A stretch of DNA of 64,000 nucleotides, from assembly GCF_030708075.1 (NCBI RefSeq), contig NZ_CP117982.1, forward strand, positions 2,435,302-2,499,301, written 5' to 3'. The stretch comes from Candidatus Epulonipiscium viviparus. Lineage in GTDB: Bacteria; Bacillota; Clostridia; Lachnospirales; Cellulosilyticaceae. This document shows, in pieces, positions 17,875 through 28,281 of this stretch. Position numbers and translations under genes: made by a program. The notes under the pieces are model-generated. The model was not told the origin of the DNA, ran no database searches, and saw only the letters and a list, made by a program, of their open reading frames with translations. The stretch's first letter is position 1, and each line of letters starts with the position of its first letter.

Positions 17875-18430
17875 AATAGTAGCGAACAAGTTCTGAAACT
17901 TCTTTTCTAGGCGGTGCTTTTGGAGTCTCAGTTGGGTAGCCAAAAGTGACAACAGTGGCAACAGTTTCTTCTTCTGGAAGAGACAAAACTTGCTTGATAT
18001 TAGCATCATCGATAACACCCATAATACATGTGCCGATGCCATGCTCATGTGCAGAAAGGCAAAATGTTTGCGTTGCGATACCAGCATCGAAAACTTCCCA
18101 TGCAGATCCTTTGCTAGTTACATATCCATCGTCTCCAAATCCCATCTCTTTGGCTTTTTCTGGCTCAAATGCACCGCTTTTACCTTTAACAAAGCTGATT
18201 ACGGCAACATTTTTGGCATGTTTAAGCACTTTCATATTGTATACAAAGCCGTTTACGCATTTATCTGCTAGGGCTTTAATAAGCTCTGGGTCAGTGACTA
18301 TGTTGTATCGAGCAATTTGAGTGTTACCCCAAGAAGGAGCAAAACGGCAATCTTCGATAATCGCTTCTACAACGCCCTTATCAACAATTTTATCTTCATA
18401 TCTTCGAACACTACGTCTTTCTTTAATCAT
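17873..18430 (-). CDS. Nitroreductase family FMN oxidoreductase
   Basis: The 185-residue protein starts MIKERRSVRRYEDK, the FMN-binding RRSVRR element of the nitroreductase family, with FAPSWGNTQ near 35-43 and HEHGIGTCIMG near 133 in the usual order. Members reduce nitro compounds, flavins or quinones using NAD(P)H and FMN; clostridial versions with this layout are common and mostly uncharacterised. The start at 18430 follows AAAGGGAGA; an upstream Met is rejected. A TetR gene lies 90 bases upstream on the same strand and could control it. Confidence 0.88.
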   Translation of the reverse strand: MIKERRSVRRYEDKIVDKGVVEAIIEDCRFAPSWGNTQIARYNIVTDPELIKALADKCVNGFVYNMKVLKHAKNVAVISFVKGKSGAFEPEKAKEMGFGDDGYVTSKGSAWEVFDAGIATQTFCLSAHEHGIGTCIMGVIDDANIKQVLSLPEEETVATVVTFGYPTETPKAPPRKEVSELVRYY

Positions 18431-18520
18431 TGGACAATCTCCCTTTCTGAAAGTGGTTGTAGCAATAGTGTTTCCCAAAAGTAGAATATTTAGTCAAAAT
18501 TTTCTATACTTTGGATAAAA

Positions 18521-19102
18521 TTATTTTCTGATAGCATCAAAAAATAGAGTAGCGTCATCTTGAATTAAATTCGATATGCTATAGCTCCCTTCATTGAGAC
18601 ACCACTCGTATAAGGCTCCCCTAAGCCATCGCAATAAAGAAGAAGTTAAAGAAGGAGCGGTTCTAGAGGAATGAAAATCTCCTTGATCTAGCCCTTGCTG
18701 AAAATGTTTATAAATTTCGGTATATAAGTATCGGGAAGTGCTTAAAAGGTATTTGTTGTTAATGGCAAGTTGAGTGATGAGAAGTTGACTTAAAAAGCTG
18801 GCACTGTTTTTTTCATAAATAAAAGCCATCTGCTGTAAAATAGACTTAATTTTTTGCTCTGGAGTGAGGTCGGTTAAATCGTATTGCTGATCGGCTAATA
18901 GCATATCGCACTGCTCAAAGGTTTTGATAATGATATCCTCCTTGGAATTAAAATAATGGTAAAATGTACCAATAGAGATGTCGGCAGCATCGCAAATAGT
19001 CTTAATTTTAATATCTTTAAAGTCCTCCTGTTGAAATAGATCAATAGCGCATTGAATAATCTTGTGTTTGGTGTTATAAGCTTGTAATTGACGAGAAGTC
19101 AT
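18521..19102 (-). CDS. TetR family transcriptional regulator
   Basis: The 193-residue protein has an N-terminal helix-turn-helix (ADISIGTFYHYFNSKEDII, about 40-58), the hallmark of TetR, and a variable helical ligand-binding C-terminal part. GGAGG lies 8 bases before the start. It is co-directional with the nitroreductase gene downstream and divergent from a Sel1 gene. A palindrome in the divergent intergenic region (19163-19183) is a likely operator. Confidence 0.88.
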   Translation of the reverse strand: MTSRQLQAYNTKHKIIQCAIDLFQQEDFKDIKIKTICDAADISIGTFYHYFNSKEDIIIKTFEQCDMLLADQQYDLTDLTPEQKIKSILQQMAFIYEKNSASFLSQLLITQLAINNKYLLSTSRYLYTEIYKHFQQGLDQGDFHSSRTAPSLTSSLLRWLRGALYEWCLNEGSYSISNLIQDDATLFFDAIRK

Positions 19103-19162
19103 TTGGTTACCTCCGTTAATAATAGGTTAAGTGGTTTTACAATTAGTGTGAGATAAAATGTT

Positions 19163-19183
19163 CTCATTTATTCTAAAAATGAG
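19163..19183. promoter_or_regulatory. Candidate TetR operator
   Basis: A 21-base palindrome with arms CTCATTT (19163-19169) and AAATGAG (19177-19183) lies 60 bases upstream of the TetR gene start and 90 bases before the divergent Sel1 gene. Size and place fit autoregulation by TetR. Confidence 0.45.
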
Positions 19184-19273
19184 CAAAAACTAGGTGGAGA
19201 CAAGCACAAATTTTAATAGATTGGAATACAATACGAATGACTAATAAATATAGCAAAAATAAGGAGGCGTCAT

Positions 19274-20329
19274 ATGACTTTTCAAAGGGTTGGATCATTG
19301 CAAGATAGAGTAGAATCCATCAAGAAGGTAACGAATACCGCAAATGTTGATCTCAAACTATTAAGATTAGCGGAGCAAGGAGATATCAATGCTAAATATG
19401 CATTAGGGAAAGAGTTTATAGCAAATGAAAAAGCCGCGGCAGCGTTTGATTTATTTTTGAAGGCAGCAAAACAAGGACATGTGCCATCTCAATACGAGTT
19501 GGGAAAATGTTATATATATGGAATAGGAACAGTGCAAAATTATGAGCAAGGAACAGTTTGGTTGAGCCGAGCTGCAAATTGGCAAGACGTCGTGGGATAT
19601 ACTTTGATGAATAGAATAATTGATGAAACTCGACAAGCAGTTGCAAGTGCGCGAACTGAGCTAGGGAACTGCTATTATAATGGTGCGGGAGTGGTTCAGT
19701 CGTATCAGAAAGCAAAAACAATGTACGAGATGGCAGCAAAGCAAGGAGATGCGCAGGCAGTAAACAACCTGGGATGGTGTTACCAAAAAGGACATGGGGT
19801 CGAAAAGGATATAAATCATGCAATGGATCTTTATATAGAAGCGGCACGCAGAGGATGTTATGATGCCTTAAATAATCTAGGAACTGGATTTCGGGAGGGA
19901 GTATTTGAAAAACCCAACTTGCAAAAAGAGCGTGAATTATATAGAGTATCGGTGGATCAGGGATATATTGAAGCAAAGAGGGGTTCAGAACAACTGTACC
20001 AGAATAATGATAGAATAAAAGCATCCGACGAATGGGCAATTGAACTATATGAAGCGGCAGCAACTCGCGGATACGCACCAGCTCAAAACAACTTAGGGTA
20101 TTGCTATAGAGATGGCGTAGGCACAATGCAAAATTTAAGCAGAGCGTACAGTTGCTATTTACAAGCGGCAAACCAAGGCGATCCAGAAGGTATATACAAC
20201 GTTGGCTGGTGTTACAGAAACGGTTATGGCGTAGAGCAGAATCTAGGCATGGCGCTACAATACTTTGCAAAGGCAGCAGACAAGGGACACGAAGAAGCAA
20301 AACGGATTGTAAGAAGGTTAACAAAGTAA
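19274..20329 (+). CDS. Sel1-repeat (TPR-like) protein
   Basis: The 351-residue protein has a 40-residue head, then seven to eight Sel1 units, including standard ones such as ELGKCYIYGIGTVQNYEQG and NNLGWCYQKGHGVEKDINHAM and some degenerate ones in the middle (about residues 95-125 and 215-255). No signal peptide or membrane segment. AAGGAGG precedes the start by 6 bases. It stands alone, divergent from the TetR gene and followed by a terminator. Role as a scaffold is inferred from the fold only. Confidence 0.88.
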   Translation: MTFQRVGSLQDRVESIKKVTNTANVDLKLLRLAEQGDINAKYALGKEFIANEKAAAAFDLFLKAAKQGHVPSQYELGKCYIYGIGTVQNYEQGTVWLSRAANWQDVVGYTLMNRIIDETRQAVASARTELGNCYYNGAGVVQSYQKAKTMYEMAAKQGDAQAVNNLGWCYQKGHGVEKDINHAMDLYIEAARRGCYDALNNLGTGFREGVFEKPNLQKERELYRVSVDQGYIEAKRGSEQLYQNNDRIKASDEWAIELYEAAATRGYAPAQNNLGYCYRDGVGTMQNLSRAYSCYLQAANQGDPEGIYNVGWCYRNGYGVEQNLGMALQYFAKAADKGHEEAKRIVRRLTK

Positions 20330-20345
20330 GCGAATAAATATGTGA

Positions 20346-20381
20346 GCTGCATTGATATAATAAGTTGATGCAGCAACTTTT
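20346..20381 (+). terminator. Rho-independent terminator after Sel1 gene
   Basis: Perfect 7-bp stem GCTGCAT / ATGCAGC with a 15-base loop, followed by AACTTTTAT. Confidence 0.65.
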
Positions 20382-20460
20382 ATGCAGATTAAAAAGAGGA
20401 CAAGCGTTGCCAAATTATACAAAAAGTATTACAATAGATAAAAAAAAAGAGGGTGACAAT

Positions 20461-21207
20461 ATGATTACAGAGGAGAGATATAAAAAAATATTGCAATTGG
20501 TAAATGCAACAGGAACTGTCGCAATAGCAGATTTGATAATAGAGCTAGGAGCTTCGGAATCGACAGTGCGGCGTGATTTAGTGAATTTGGATAATCAAAA
20601 TTTACTCAAAAAATGTTATGGAGGTGCTGTGGCAATAAACTCGACTGCATTTGAAAAAGACGCGATGCGAAATGCAAGAAAGGAGATAAATCTAGCAGCG
20701 AAGACGGCGTTGGCAGCAAAGGCGGCATCGTTAATAAATGATGGGGACATGGTCTATATAGATGCAGGGACGACGACAGAATTGATCTCGCAATTTATCC
20801 AGGCAAAAAATGTTACGGTGGTAACGAACGGTTTAAATCATATAAAAACATTGCTAAACAGAGATATAGACGTGATCATCGTTGGGGGAAAAGTGAAACC
20901 AATAACAGAAGCGATAGTGGGCGCAAAAGTCGTAGATGAGTTGGAGAGATATCATTTTAATGTAGGTTTTTTTGGGGCCAATGGGGTGAGTACAAAAATG
21001 GGATACGTAACGCCAGAGGTAGAGGAGGCGCAAGTTAAGCGAAAGGCATTGGGTAACTGTGCAACAGCATATGTAGTTGCAGATGAAAGTAAGTTGTCTA
21101 AGTATAGTTTTGTGAGCTTTGCGAATTTGGCAGACGCAGTGCTAATAACCAATGCGAAGGAGATAGAAGATATAGCAAAACAGACTAATGTAATATATGT
21201 GGGATAA
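20461..21207 (+). CDS. fruR: DeoR family repressor of the fructose operon
   Basis: The 248-residue protein has a DeoR helix-turn-helix (residues 6-57; ASESTVRRDLVNLDNQ) and a sugar-phosphate sensor domain with DAGTTTELI and GFFGANG motifs. In Firmicutes, FruR represses fruRKA until fructose-1-phosphate appears. The start at 20461 follows GAGGGTGAC; the ORF remains open upstream to 20365 but without a binding site. fruK and fruA follow downstream after a 156-base region that carries a strong promoter and a direct repeat, so fruR and fruKA can be transcribed separately. Confidence 0.9.
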   Translation: MITEERYKKILQLVNATGTVAIADLIIELGASESTVRRDLVNLDNQNLLKKCYGGAVAINSTAFEKDAMRNARKEINLAAKTALAAKAASLINDGDMVYIDAGTTTELISQFIQAKNVTVVTNGLNHIKTLLNRDIDVIIVGGKVKPITEAIVGAKVVDELERYHFNVGFFGANGVSTKMGYVTPEVEEAQVKRKALGNCATAYVVADESKLSKYSFVSFANLADAVLITNAKEIEDIAKQTNVIYVG

Positions 21208-21284
21208 GCCAACTGTCAGCCTAGTGTATTGTTAAGAAGTGATAAAATTGGTGTCAGAAATATGTTAAAAATAACGAAATGAAT

Positions 21285-21331
21285 GATTTTGAACGATTTT
21301 GATTGACAATGACTGGGTTTTACAGTAAAAT
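21285..21331 (+). promoter_or_regulatory. fruKA promoter with candidate FruR operator
   Basis: Two copies of GATTTTGA at 21285-21292 and 21295-21302, ten bases apart, overlap the start of a strong promoter: TTGACA (21303-21308), 17 bases, TAAAAT (21326-21331). A repressor bound to the direct repeat would block the -35 box. DeoR-type regulators are known to bind short direct repeats with about this period. Confidence 0.65.
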
Positions 21332-21363
21332 AAAAATAGATAAATTGATGAGGAGGAAATAAG

Positions 21364-22269
21364 ATGATTAATACGATTACTTTTAATCCGTCGGTAGATT
21401 ATATGGTGGATCTATCTCAACTCGAAATCGGAGAAATCAATCGATCTTCAGCAGAATACATATTGCCAGGAGGAAAAGGTATTAATGTATCCATTATACT
21501 TAACAGGCTGGGTGTAACAAACAAGGCCCTGGGATTTGTTGCAGGCTTTACGGGCGACTATATCGAGCAGGCAACGTTTAAAGAAGGTGTTATTGCAGAT
21601 TTCATAAAGTTGAAGGAAGGCTTTTCGAGAATTAATGTAAAGATAACTGATGCGACATCGGAGACTGGAGTAAATGGCAGTGGCGCGGCTATTTCATCCG
21701 AAGATTTGTTGCATCTAAATCAGAAAATAGCAACTCTGACGGCAGACGACATCTTGGTTTTGGCAGGCGCGATTCCAGCATCATTGCCAGATGCGACATA
21801 CAGAGATATGATGGAAGCGCTACAAAATTCGGGAACCAAAATAGTGGTAGATGCAACGAAGGATCTGCTAATGAACGTGTTGGAGTATAGGCCTTTTCTG
21901 ATTAAGCCAAATCACATTGAACTTGCGGAGTTGTTTGATGAAACTATAAAAACGAAAGACGATGCGATTGAGTATGCCAGAAAGTTGAGAGATCTGGGGG
22001 CTAGGAATGTGTTGGTTTCTATGGCCGATGAGGGAGCTGTTCTACTAACTGAGGATGACGAGGTGTTTACACATTCTGGAATTGCAGGAAAGATGGTCAG
22101 TAGCGTGGGTGCTGGCGACTCGATGGTTGCAGGATTTATTGCAGGCTATGTGAAGGAGCATTCGTATGAGGAGGCGTTTAAGATGGGCATTGCTGCGGGG
22201 ACGGCAACTGCGTTCTCAGATGGGTTGGCAACTAAGGCCGAAATAGATAATATTTATAGACAATTATAA
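21364..22269 (+). CDS. fruK: 1-phosphofructokinase
   Basis: The 301-residue PfkB-family kinase has the substrate loop PGGKGINVS (residues 37-45) and the catalytic anion hole GAGDSMVAGF with D252 as the base. It phosphorylates fructose-1-phosphate, made by FruA, to fructose-1,6-bisphosphate. GAGGAGG is 7 bases before the start. It lies between fruR and fruA; fruA starts 21 bases after its stop. Confidence 0.95.
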   Translation: MINTITFNPSVDYMVDLSQLEIGEINRSSAEYILPGGKGINVSIILNRLGVTNKALGFVAGFTGDYIEQATFKEGVIADFIKLKEGFSRINVKITDATSETGVNGSGAAISSEDLLHLNQKIATLTADDILVLAGAIPASLPDATYRDMMEALQNSGTKIVVDATKDLLMNVLEYRPFLIKPNHIELAELFDETIKTKDDAIEYARKLRDLGARNVLVSMADEGAVLLTEDDEVFTHSGIAGKMVSSVGAGDSMVAGFIAGYVKEHSYEEAFKMGIAAGTATAFSDGLATKAEIDNIYRQL

Positions 22270-22290
22270 GTTGTATGGAGGGGGAGTAAC

Positions 22291-24150
22291 ATGAGAGTTG
22301 TGGATTTGATCGGAGAAAGTGTGGATTTAAATTTGACGGCAGCGAACAAAGATGATGCAATAGATAAATTGATAGATTTGATGTATCTGAAAGGCAATTT
22401 AACCGACAAAGCAGAATATAAAAAGGGCATCTTAGAGCGCGAAGCCATAGGAACGACAGGGGTTGGCGAGGGGATTGCAGTTCCGCATTCAAAAAATAAG
22501 GCAGTAACAGAGCCGGGGTTGGCTGTGGCAAGAGTTGTGGATGGAGTGGATTATGATAGTTTAGATGATGAGCCCGCGAAGTTATTCTTTATGATTGCCG
22601 CACCAGAGGGAGGTAGCGATATTCATCTGGACGTGCTTGCTAGATTATTTACTATATTGATGGAAGAGGGATTTGCCGAAAAATTACTGGCGGCGGAATC
22701 GGTTGAGGAGTTTATAGGATTGATAGATGCAAAGGAGAAGGAAAAATTTGTAGTTTCAGAGCCAGCCGCCGCTTCTTCGAAGTATAGAATCTTGGCAGTA
22801 ACGGCTTGCCCCACCGGAATTGCACACACCTATATGGCTGCAGAGAGTTTAGCTGCCAAAGCTGCAGAAAAAGGAATTACTTGCAAGGTGGAGACTAATG
22901 GCGCTACTGGTGCAAAAAATGTGCTCACAGCTGATGAGATTTCAAAGGCGGAGTGCATTATTGTGGCAGCAGATAAGCAAATCGATATGGCAAGATTTGA
23001 TGGGAAGCCTTTGATTATGGTCAAGGTTGCCGATGGAATTCATAAGGCAGGAGAACTTATAGATCGAGCAAAAGACGCTCCTATATATAAACATACTGGT
23101 GATGTAAATGTGGAAGTTGCAAAAGAAAATGTGGGGCGCAAAGTTTATAAGCATCTGATGAACGGTGTGTCGCATATGTTACCATTTGTTATAGGCGGAG
23201 GATTACTGATCGCATTGGCATTTTTGTTTGATGATTATGATATTAACCCGGCGAACTTTGGGTCGAACACTCCGTTTGCCGCAATGTTAAAGCAAATTGG
23301 CGGTACAGCGTTTGACTTTATGTTGCCAGTGTTGGCAGGATATATAGCAATGAGCATTGGGGAACGACCTGCGCTTGTTGTAGGATTTGTGGGTGGCGCG
23401 TTAGCTAATGTAGGTGGTGCTGGATTTTTGGGCGCATTGGTTGCTGGATTTTTGGCAGGATATTTGGTGAAGCTATTAGTGAAGTTATGCGACAAATTGC
23501 CTGGGTCTCTCGAAGGAGTAAAACCGACGTTGATATATCCGTTGGCGGGAACTTTTTTGATGGGAGTTATGATGCTGTTTTTGATAAATCCGCCGGTCGC
23601 ACTTATCAATGAAAATATGACGAGCTTCTTAAATAACCTGGGAACTAGTAGTAAGATATTGCTTGGAGTTTTGGTTGCTGGAATGATGGCAATAGATATG
23701 GGGGGGCCTATAAATAAAGCGGCGTATGTGTTTGGCGTGGCATCGCTGGAGTCTGGAAATTACGATATAATGGCTGCCGTTATGGTAGGGGGGATGGTTC
23801 CTCCGCTTGCGATAGCATTGGCGACAACATTCTTTAAAGACAAATTTACAACAAAGGAGAGAGAAGCTGGTCTGACCAACTATATAATGGGGATCTCATT
23901 TATAACTGAGGGGGCAATTCCTTTTGCTGCGGCAGATCCAGTGCGAGTAATATTGGGCTCGGTGACAGGGGCTAGTATTGCGGGTGCGATAAGCATTCTA
24001 CTGGGATGCGCGTTGAGAGCGCCGCATGGAGGAATATTCGTGGTGCCGGTTATAGATAATCCGCTGGGATATTTAATTGCGTTAGCTGTGGGATCGGCTG
24101 TTGGTGCCGTGATAATAGGAATGCTGAAGAAAAATGTATCTGATATCTAA
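22291..24150 (+). CDS. fruA: PTS fructose-specific enzyme IIABC
   Basis: The 619-residue protein has EIIA (about 1-150, phospho-histidine H66 in VPHSKN), EIIB (about 167-265, phospho-cysteine C173 in ACPTGIAHT) and EIIC (about 285-619, eight or more membrane helices). It takes up fructose and phosphorylates it to fructose-1-phosphate. GGAGGGGG precedes the start. It is the last gene of the fructose operon before a clear terminator. Fructose released by the GH32 enzyme at 35668 is already inside the cell and would need a different kinase, so the two loci are not simply one pathway. Confidence 0.95.
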   Translation: MRVVDLIGESVDLNLTAANKDDAIDKLIDLMYLKGNLTDKAEYKKGILEREAIGTTGVGEGIAVPHSKNKAVTEPGLAVARVVDGVDYDSLDDEPAKLFFMIAAPEGGSDIHLDVLARLFTILMEEGFAEKLLAAESVEEFIGLIDAKEKEKFVVSEPAAASSKYRILAVTACPTGIAHTYMAAESLAAKAAEKGITCKVETNGATGAKNVLTADEISKAECIIVAADKQIDMARFDGKPLIMVKVADGIHKAGELIDRAKDAPIYKHTGDVNVEVAKENVGRKVYKHLMNGVSHMLPFVIGGGLLIALAFLFDDYDINPANFGSNTPFAAMLKQIGGTAFDFMLPVLAGYIAMSIGERPALVVGFVGGALANVGGAGFLGALVAGFLAGYLVKLLVKLCDKLPGSLEGVKPTLIYPLAGTFLMGVMMLFLINPPVALINENMTSFLNNLGTSSKILLGVLVAGMMAIDMGGPINKAAYVFGVASLESGNYDIMAAVMVGGMVPPLAIALATTFFKDKFTTKEREAGLTNYIMGISFITEGAIPFAAADPVRVILGSVTGASIAGAISILLGCALRAPHGGIFVVPVIDNPLGYLIALAVGSAVGAVIIGMLKKNVSDI

Positions 24151-24164
24151 ATAAAAAAATTTTG

Positions 24165-24195
24165 AGTTCGGGCATAGCGCTTGAACTTTTTTTTT
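24165..24195 (+). terminator. Terminator of fructose operon
   Basis: Stem AGTTCGGGC / GCTTGAACT (9 bp, two G-U pairs), 5-base loop, then a run of T. Confidence 0.85.
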
Positions 24196-24290
24196 TGCCA
24201 AGTGGTAATAATAGGCTGTTGCATGTTTTAATATTTTGTAGTAAAGTCATGGAGAGGTATAAATTACTAAAGTATAGAGAGGTAACCGCT

Positions 24291-25562
24291 ATGACGATAG
24301 AACATAAACTGAGAAAACTTTATATGAAATATGGGGAAAAAACTTTTTTGGATGAGTACTTAATGGAAAGAATTGTGCAAGATATTTTTGCAGAAGCGCC
24401 AGAATGTGAGTTAATTATAAAAGGTATCAAAAATCATGTAGTTTCGAATGTGGTCAATAATGTGGTGGCTGCTAATTGCGTAGAAGAAATACAGCAAATA
24501 TCAAATCAGCTAGTAGAAGATGGTGGATGGAATGCCGATGAAGCCGATCGAGTGGTGCGGTATTTCGTGTGTGCCAAATTTGGGTTAGATTCGAAGAAGT
24601 CAAAATCTGATGAGCCAGCAAAAGCCAAAGTAGAGAACAAGACAGACGTTAAAAAGAGAATTAGATGTATATATAAAGCCGGGGCCGTTGCTATGGTGAT
24701 TGGAGTTTTCGGCTATGTTGTTGCAGGTAATACGCAGTTACATAAAATAATACGAGGAGAAGAAAATAAGACAGCTGCGGCAATAGAGGCATATAGCCAG
24801 GCCAAAAGCAATACGCTAACAGCGTTCGACGAATACGCCATTCTTGCAGGAGAAGGAAACGCAGTGGCGCAGTATAGCCTGGGAATATATTACTATTATG
24901 GAGAAGAATATGGGTATCTGATATCGCAAAACTATAGCGAAGCAATAAGATGGTTTAAAGCTGCAGCAGATCAGGGCTATACTGATGCTCAAGTGTTATT
25001 GGGTGACTGCTATTACTATGGAAATGGTACCAGGAGAGATATTGTCGAAGCTGAAGCTTGGTATGTGAAGGCCGCCAACAAAGGAAATGAGAGAGCAAAA
25101 GAAATGTTGATGTTGATATTGGCAGAGCGAGCAAAGATTGTGGAACTGGAACAGAAGGCTGAGCAAGAGAGATTGGCCGAGATAGCGAGAGTGGCCGCAA
25201 TAGAACAGAAGGCTGAGCAAGAGAGATTGGCCGAGATAGCAAGAGTGGCCGCAATAGAACAAAAGGCTGAGCAAGAGAGGTTGGCCGAGATAGCGAGAGT
25301 GGCCGCAATAGAACAGAAGGCTGAGCAAGAGAGGTTGGCCGAGATAGCAAGAGTGGCCGCAATAGAACAAAAGGCCGAGCAAGAGAGATTGCTGGAGATA
25401 GCAAGAGCCGAAAAACAAAAAGTATTGGAAGCCAAGCTAGCAGAAATGGAAACAGAAATGGCTCGAATAGCTGCGGACTTAGAGATGAGAGAAAACCTTA
25501 AGCAAGCAGAGAACGTATCGATAGTGGAAGGAGAAGCTGTTGCGGTCGTGGATGCGGAGTAA
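24291..25562 (+). CDS. Membrane-anchored Sel1-repeat protein with tandem coiled-coil
   Basis: The 423-residue protein has an unrecognised helical N-terminal domain (about 1-100), a single membrane helix (about residues 127-145, AGAVAMVIGVFGYVVAG), two to three Sel1 units (about 180-265), and then five copies of an 18-residue unit, EQKAEQERLAEIARVAAI, that must form one long helix. It ends in a short charged tail. The start at 24291 follows GAGAGG; the ORF is open further back to 24162, but that part lies in the fruA terminator. The topology suggests an inner-membrane protein with a rod-like arm. Function unknown. Confidence 0.85.
   Translation: MTIEHKLRKLYMKYGEKTFLDEYLMERIVQDIFAEAPECELIIKGIKNHVVSNVVNNVVAANCVEEIQQISNQLVEDGGWNADEADRVVRYFVCAKFGLDSKKSKSDEPAKAKVENKTDVKKRIRCIYKAGAVAMVIGVFGYVVAGNTQLHKIIRGEENKTAAAIEAYSQAKSNTLTAFDEYAILAGEGNAVAQYSLGIYYYYGEEYGYLISQNYSEAIRWFKAAADQGYTDAQVLLGDCYYYGNGTRRDIVEAEAWYVKAANKGNERAKEMLMLILAERAKIVELEQKAEQERLAEIARVAAIEQKAEQERLAEIARVAAIEQKAEQERLAEIARVAAIEQKAEQERLAEIARVAAIEQKAEQERLLEIARAEKQKVLEAKLAEMETEMARIAADLEMRENLKQAENVSIVEGEAVAVVDAE
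25149..25418 (+). repeat. Five 54-bp tandem repeats coding coiled-coil units
   Basis: Copies begin at 25149, 25203, 25257, 25311 and 25365. The first four differ at only a few third-codon positions (GCG/GCA, AGA/AGG, CAG/CAA), and the fifth drifts at its end. The low divergence implies recent expansion and probable length variation between strains. Confidence 0.95.
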
Positions 25563-25613
25563 TTAAAATTTTGTATTATAACGTGCATAAAAACCCATAT
25601 TTTAGCAAAAAAT

Positions 25614-27037
<1,424 letters not shown>

Positions 27038-27048
27038 TTTGAGAGAAA

Positions 27049-27074
27049 GGCTACTTTTGAGTAGTCTTTTTTTT
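27049..27074 (+). terminator. Rho-independent terminator after gdhA
   Basis: Stem GGCTAC / GTAGTC (one G-U), 6-base loop, with A-rich left flank and eight T on the right. Confidence 0.85.
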
Positions 27075-27139
27075 GTAGATTTTTTTAAAATTTTGAGGTA
27101 GAATAATTTATCGATTTAGTTATTTTGGGAGGATTAATT

Positions 27140-28138
27140 ATGATTACATTAAAAGACATTGCAAAGAAAGCGGGATTATCTGTTACCCAAGTTTCGCGCG
27201 CGCTAAATGGTCATGAAGATGTCAGCGATCAAACGAAACAAAGAGTCAGAGCAATTGCAAATGAAATGGGATATATAAAAAATGCCGTTGCGCACAGATT
27301 GGTAACAGGCACTTCGAATCAGATTGCATTTGTGGTTCAAGGATTTGACAATAAGGTAAAAGAAGAAGAGTATAACGAGTTTTATGCAATACTAAATGGA
27401 ATATATCAGTTTGGCAGCGAGCACAAATATGAAACAGTGCTTTATATTATTAAATCGAGTCAGCAATCGTACGTGCAGTTCTTTAGAGAAAAAGGAATAC
27501 AAAATGCCGTAATGTATGGGTTTAATTACGATGATCCAAAGTTACTAGACTTATTGGAGACAAGCTATAACATAGTGTGCATTGATATATTGGTAGCCGC
27601 AAAAAATAAGGGGTGTGTGGTGGTAGATAATACACATTATTCGATGCTAGCCGTCGAGGCATTGCTCCGCTCGGGAAAAAGTAACATTGCACTCATAACT
27701 GGTAACCAACACGCAATGGTAAGTTTAGAGAGAGAGGCAGGGTATAGAATTGCGTTGCAAAAGCAAAAGATAGCGATAAATGGAGATTATGTAGTTGATG
27801 CAAATTTTAGCCAAAAGGTAGCATTTCAAAAAACATTAGAATTGTTGAAAAAGCATCCGCAGCTAGACGGCTTTTTTTGTATAAGCGATTATATGGCGCT
27901 TGGATGTCTAGAAGCAATTCAAAGCTTGGGCAAAGTGATTCCCAAGGATATCGCAGTTATCGGGTTTGATGACATTTTGGTATCCAGATATACAACTCCA
28001 AAGCTAAGCACCATTAATCAAAATAATTATAGCAAGGGGTTTGAAGCCGCAAAGTTGGTGGATGCTCTCAAAAGAGAAGACTATGTAACTACAACGATAA
28101 TCTTAAGCTGCGAGTTAAAGCTGAGAGATAGCATTTAG
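27140..28138 (+). CDS. LacI family transcriptional regulator
   Basis: The 332-residue protein has the LacI helix-turn-helix and hinge (ITLKDIAKKAGLSVTQVSRALNG, in two parts, residues 2-24) and a periplasmic-binding-protein-like sensor domain. GGGAGGA is 6 bases before the ATG. It is 143 bases upstream of a sugar ABC transport and glycosidase operon on the same strand and is the obvious candidate to control it. Effector unknown. Confidence 0.92.
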   Translation: MITLKDIAKKAGLSVTQVSRALNGHEDVSDQTKQRVRAIANEMGYIKNAVAHRLVTGTSNQIAFVVQGFDNKVKEEEYNEFYAILNGIYQFGSEHKYETVLYIIKSSQQSYVQFFREKGIQNAVMYGFNYDDPKLLDLLETSYNIVCIDILVAAKNKGCVVVDNTHYSMLAVEALLRSGKSNIALITGNQHAMVSLEREAGYRIALQKQKIAINGDYVVDANFSQKVAFQKTLELLKKHPQLDGFFCISDYMALGCLEAIQSLGKVIPKDIAVIGFDDILVSRYTTPKLSTINQNNYSKGFEAAKLVDALKREDYVTTTIILSCELKLRDSI

Positions 28139-28214
28139 AAATTTTGTGTAAATGTTATAAAAATCTATGTGAAATAAGAAATAATATATATGAAAAATTT
28201 ATCTATGAAAAAGA

Positions 28215-28243
28215 TTGACAATATTTGGGAAATATAATATACT
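28215..28243 (+). promoter_or_regulatory. Sigma-A promoter of the oligosaccharide operon
   Basis: TTGACA (28215-28220), 17 bases, TATACT (28238-28243), 39 bases before the binding-protein gene. No convincing LacI palindrome could be fixed by eye near it. Confidence 0.7.
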
Positions 28244-28281
28244 AATTTCAAATTATCCATAACGTTTAGGGAGGTAATAAG

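Noticed and set aside
19416-20324. 302-codon minus-strand ORF
   Set aside because: It lies opposite a clear Sel1 gene; its composition is the mirror of Sel1 codons and it has no family match by eye.
24162-24290. N-terminal extension of the Sel1/coiled-coil protein
   Set aside because: It runs through the fruA terminator hairpin and has no ribosome-binding site; the start at 24291 has GAGAGG.
25016-25588. Minus-strand Ala/Ser-rich ORF of 190 codons
   Set aside because: It is the complement of the coiled-coil repeat of the plus-strand gene.
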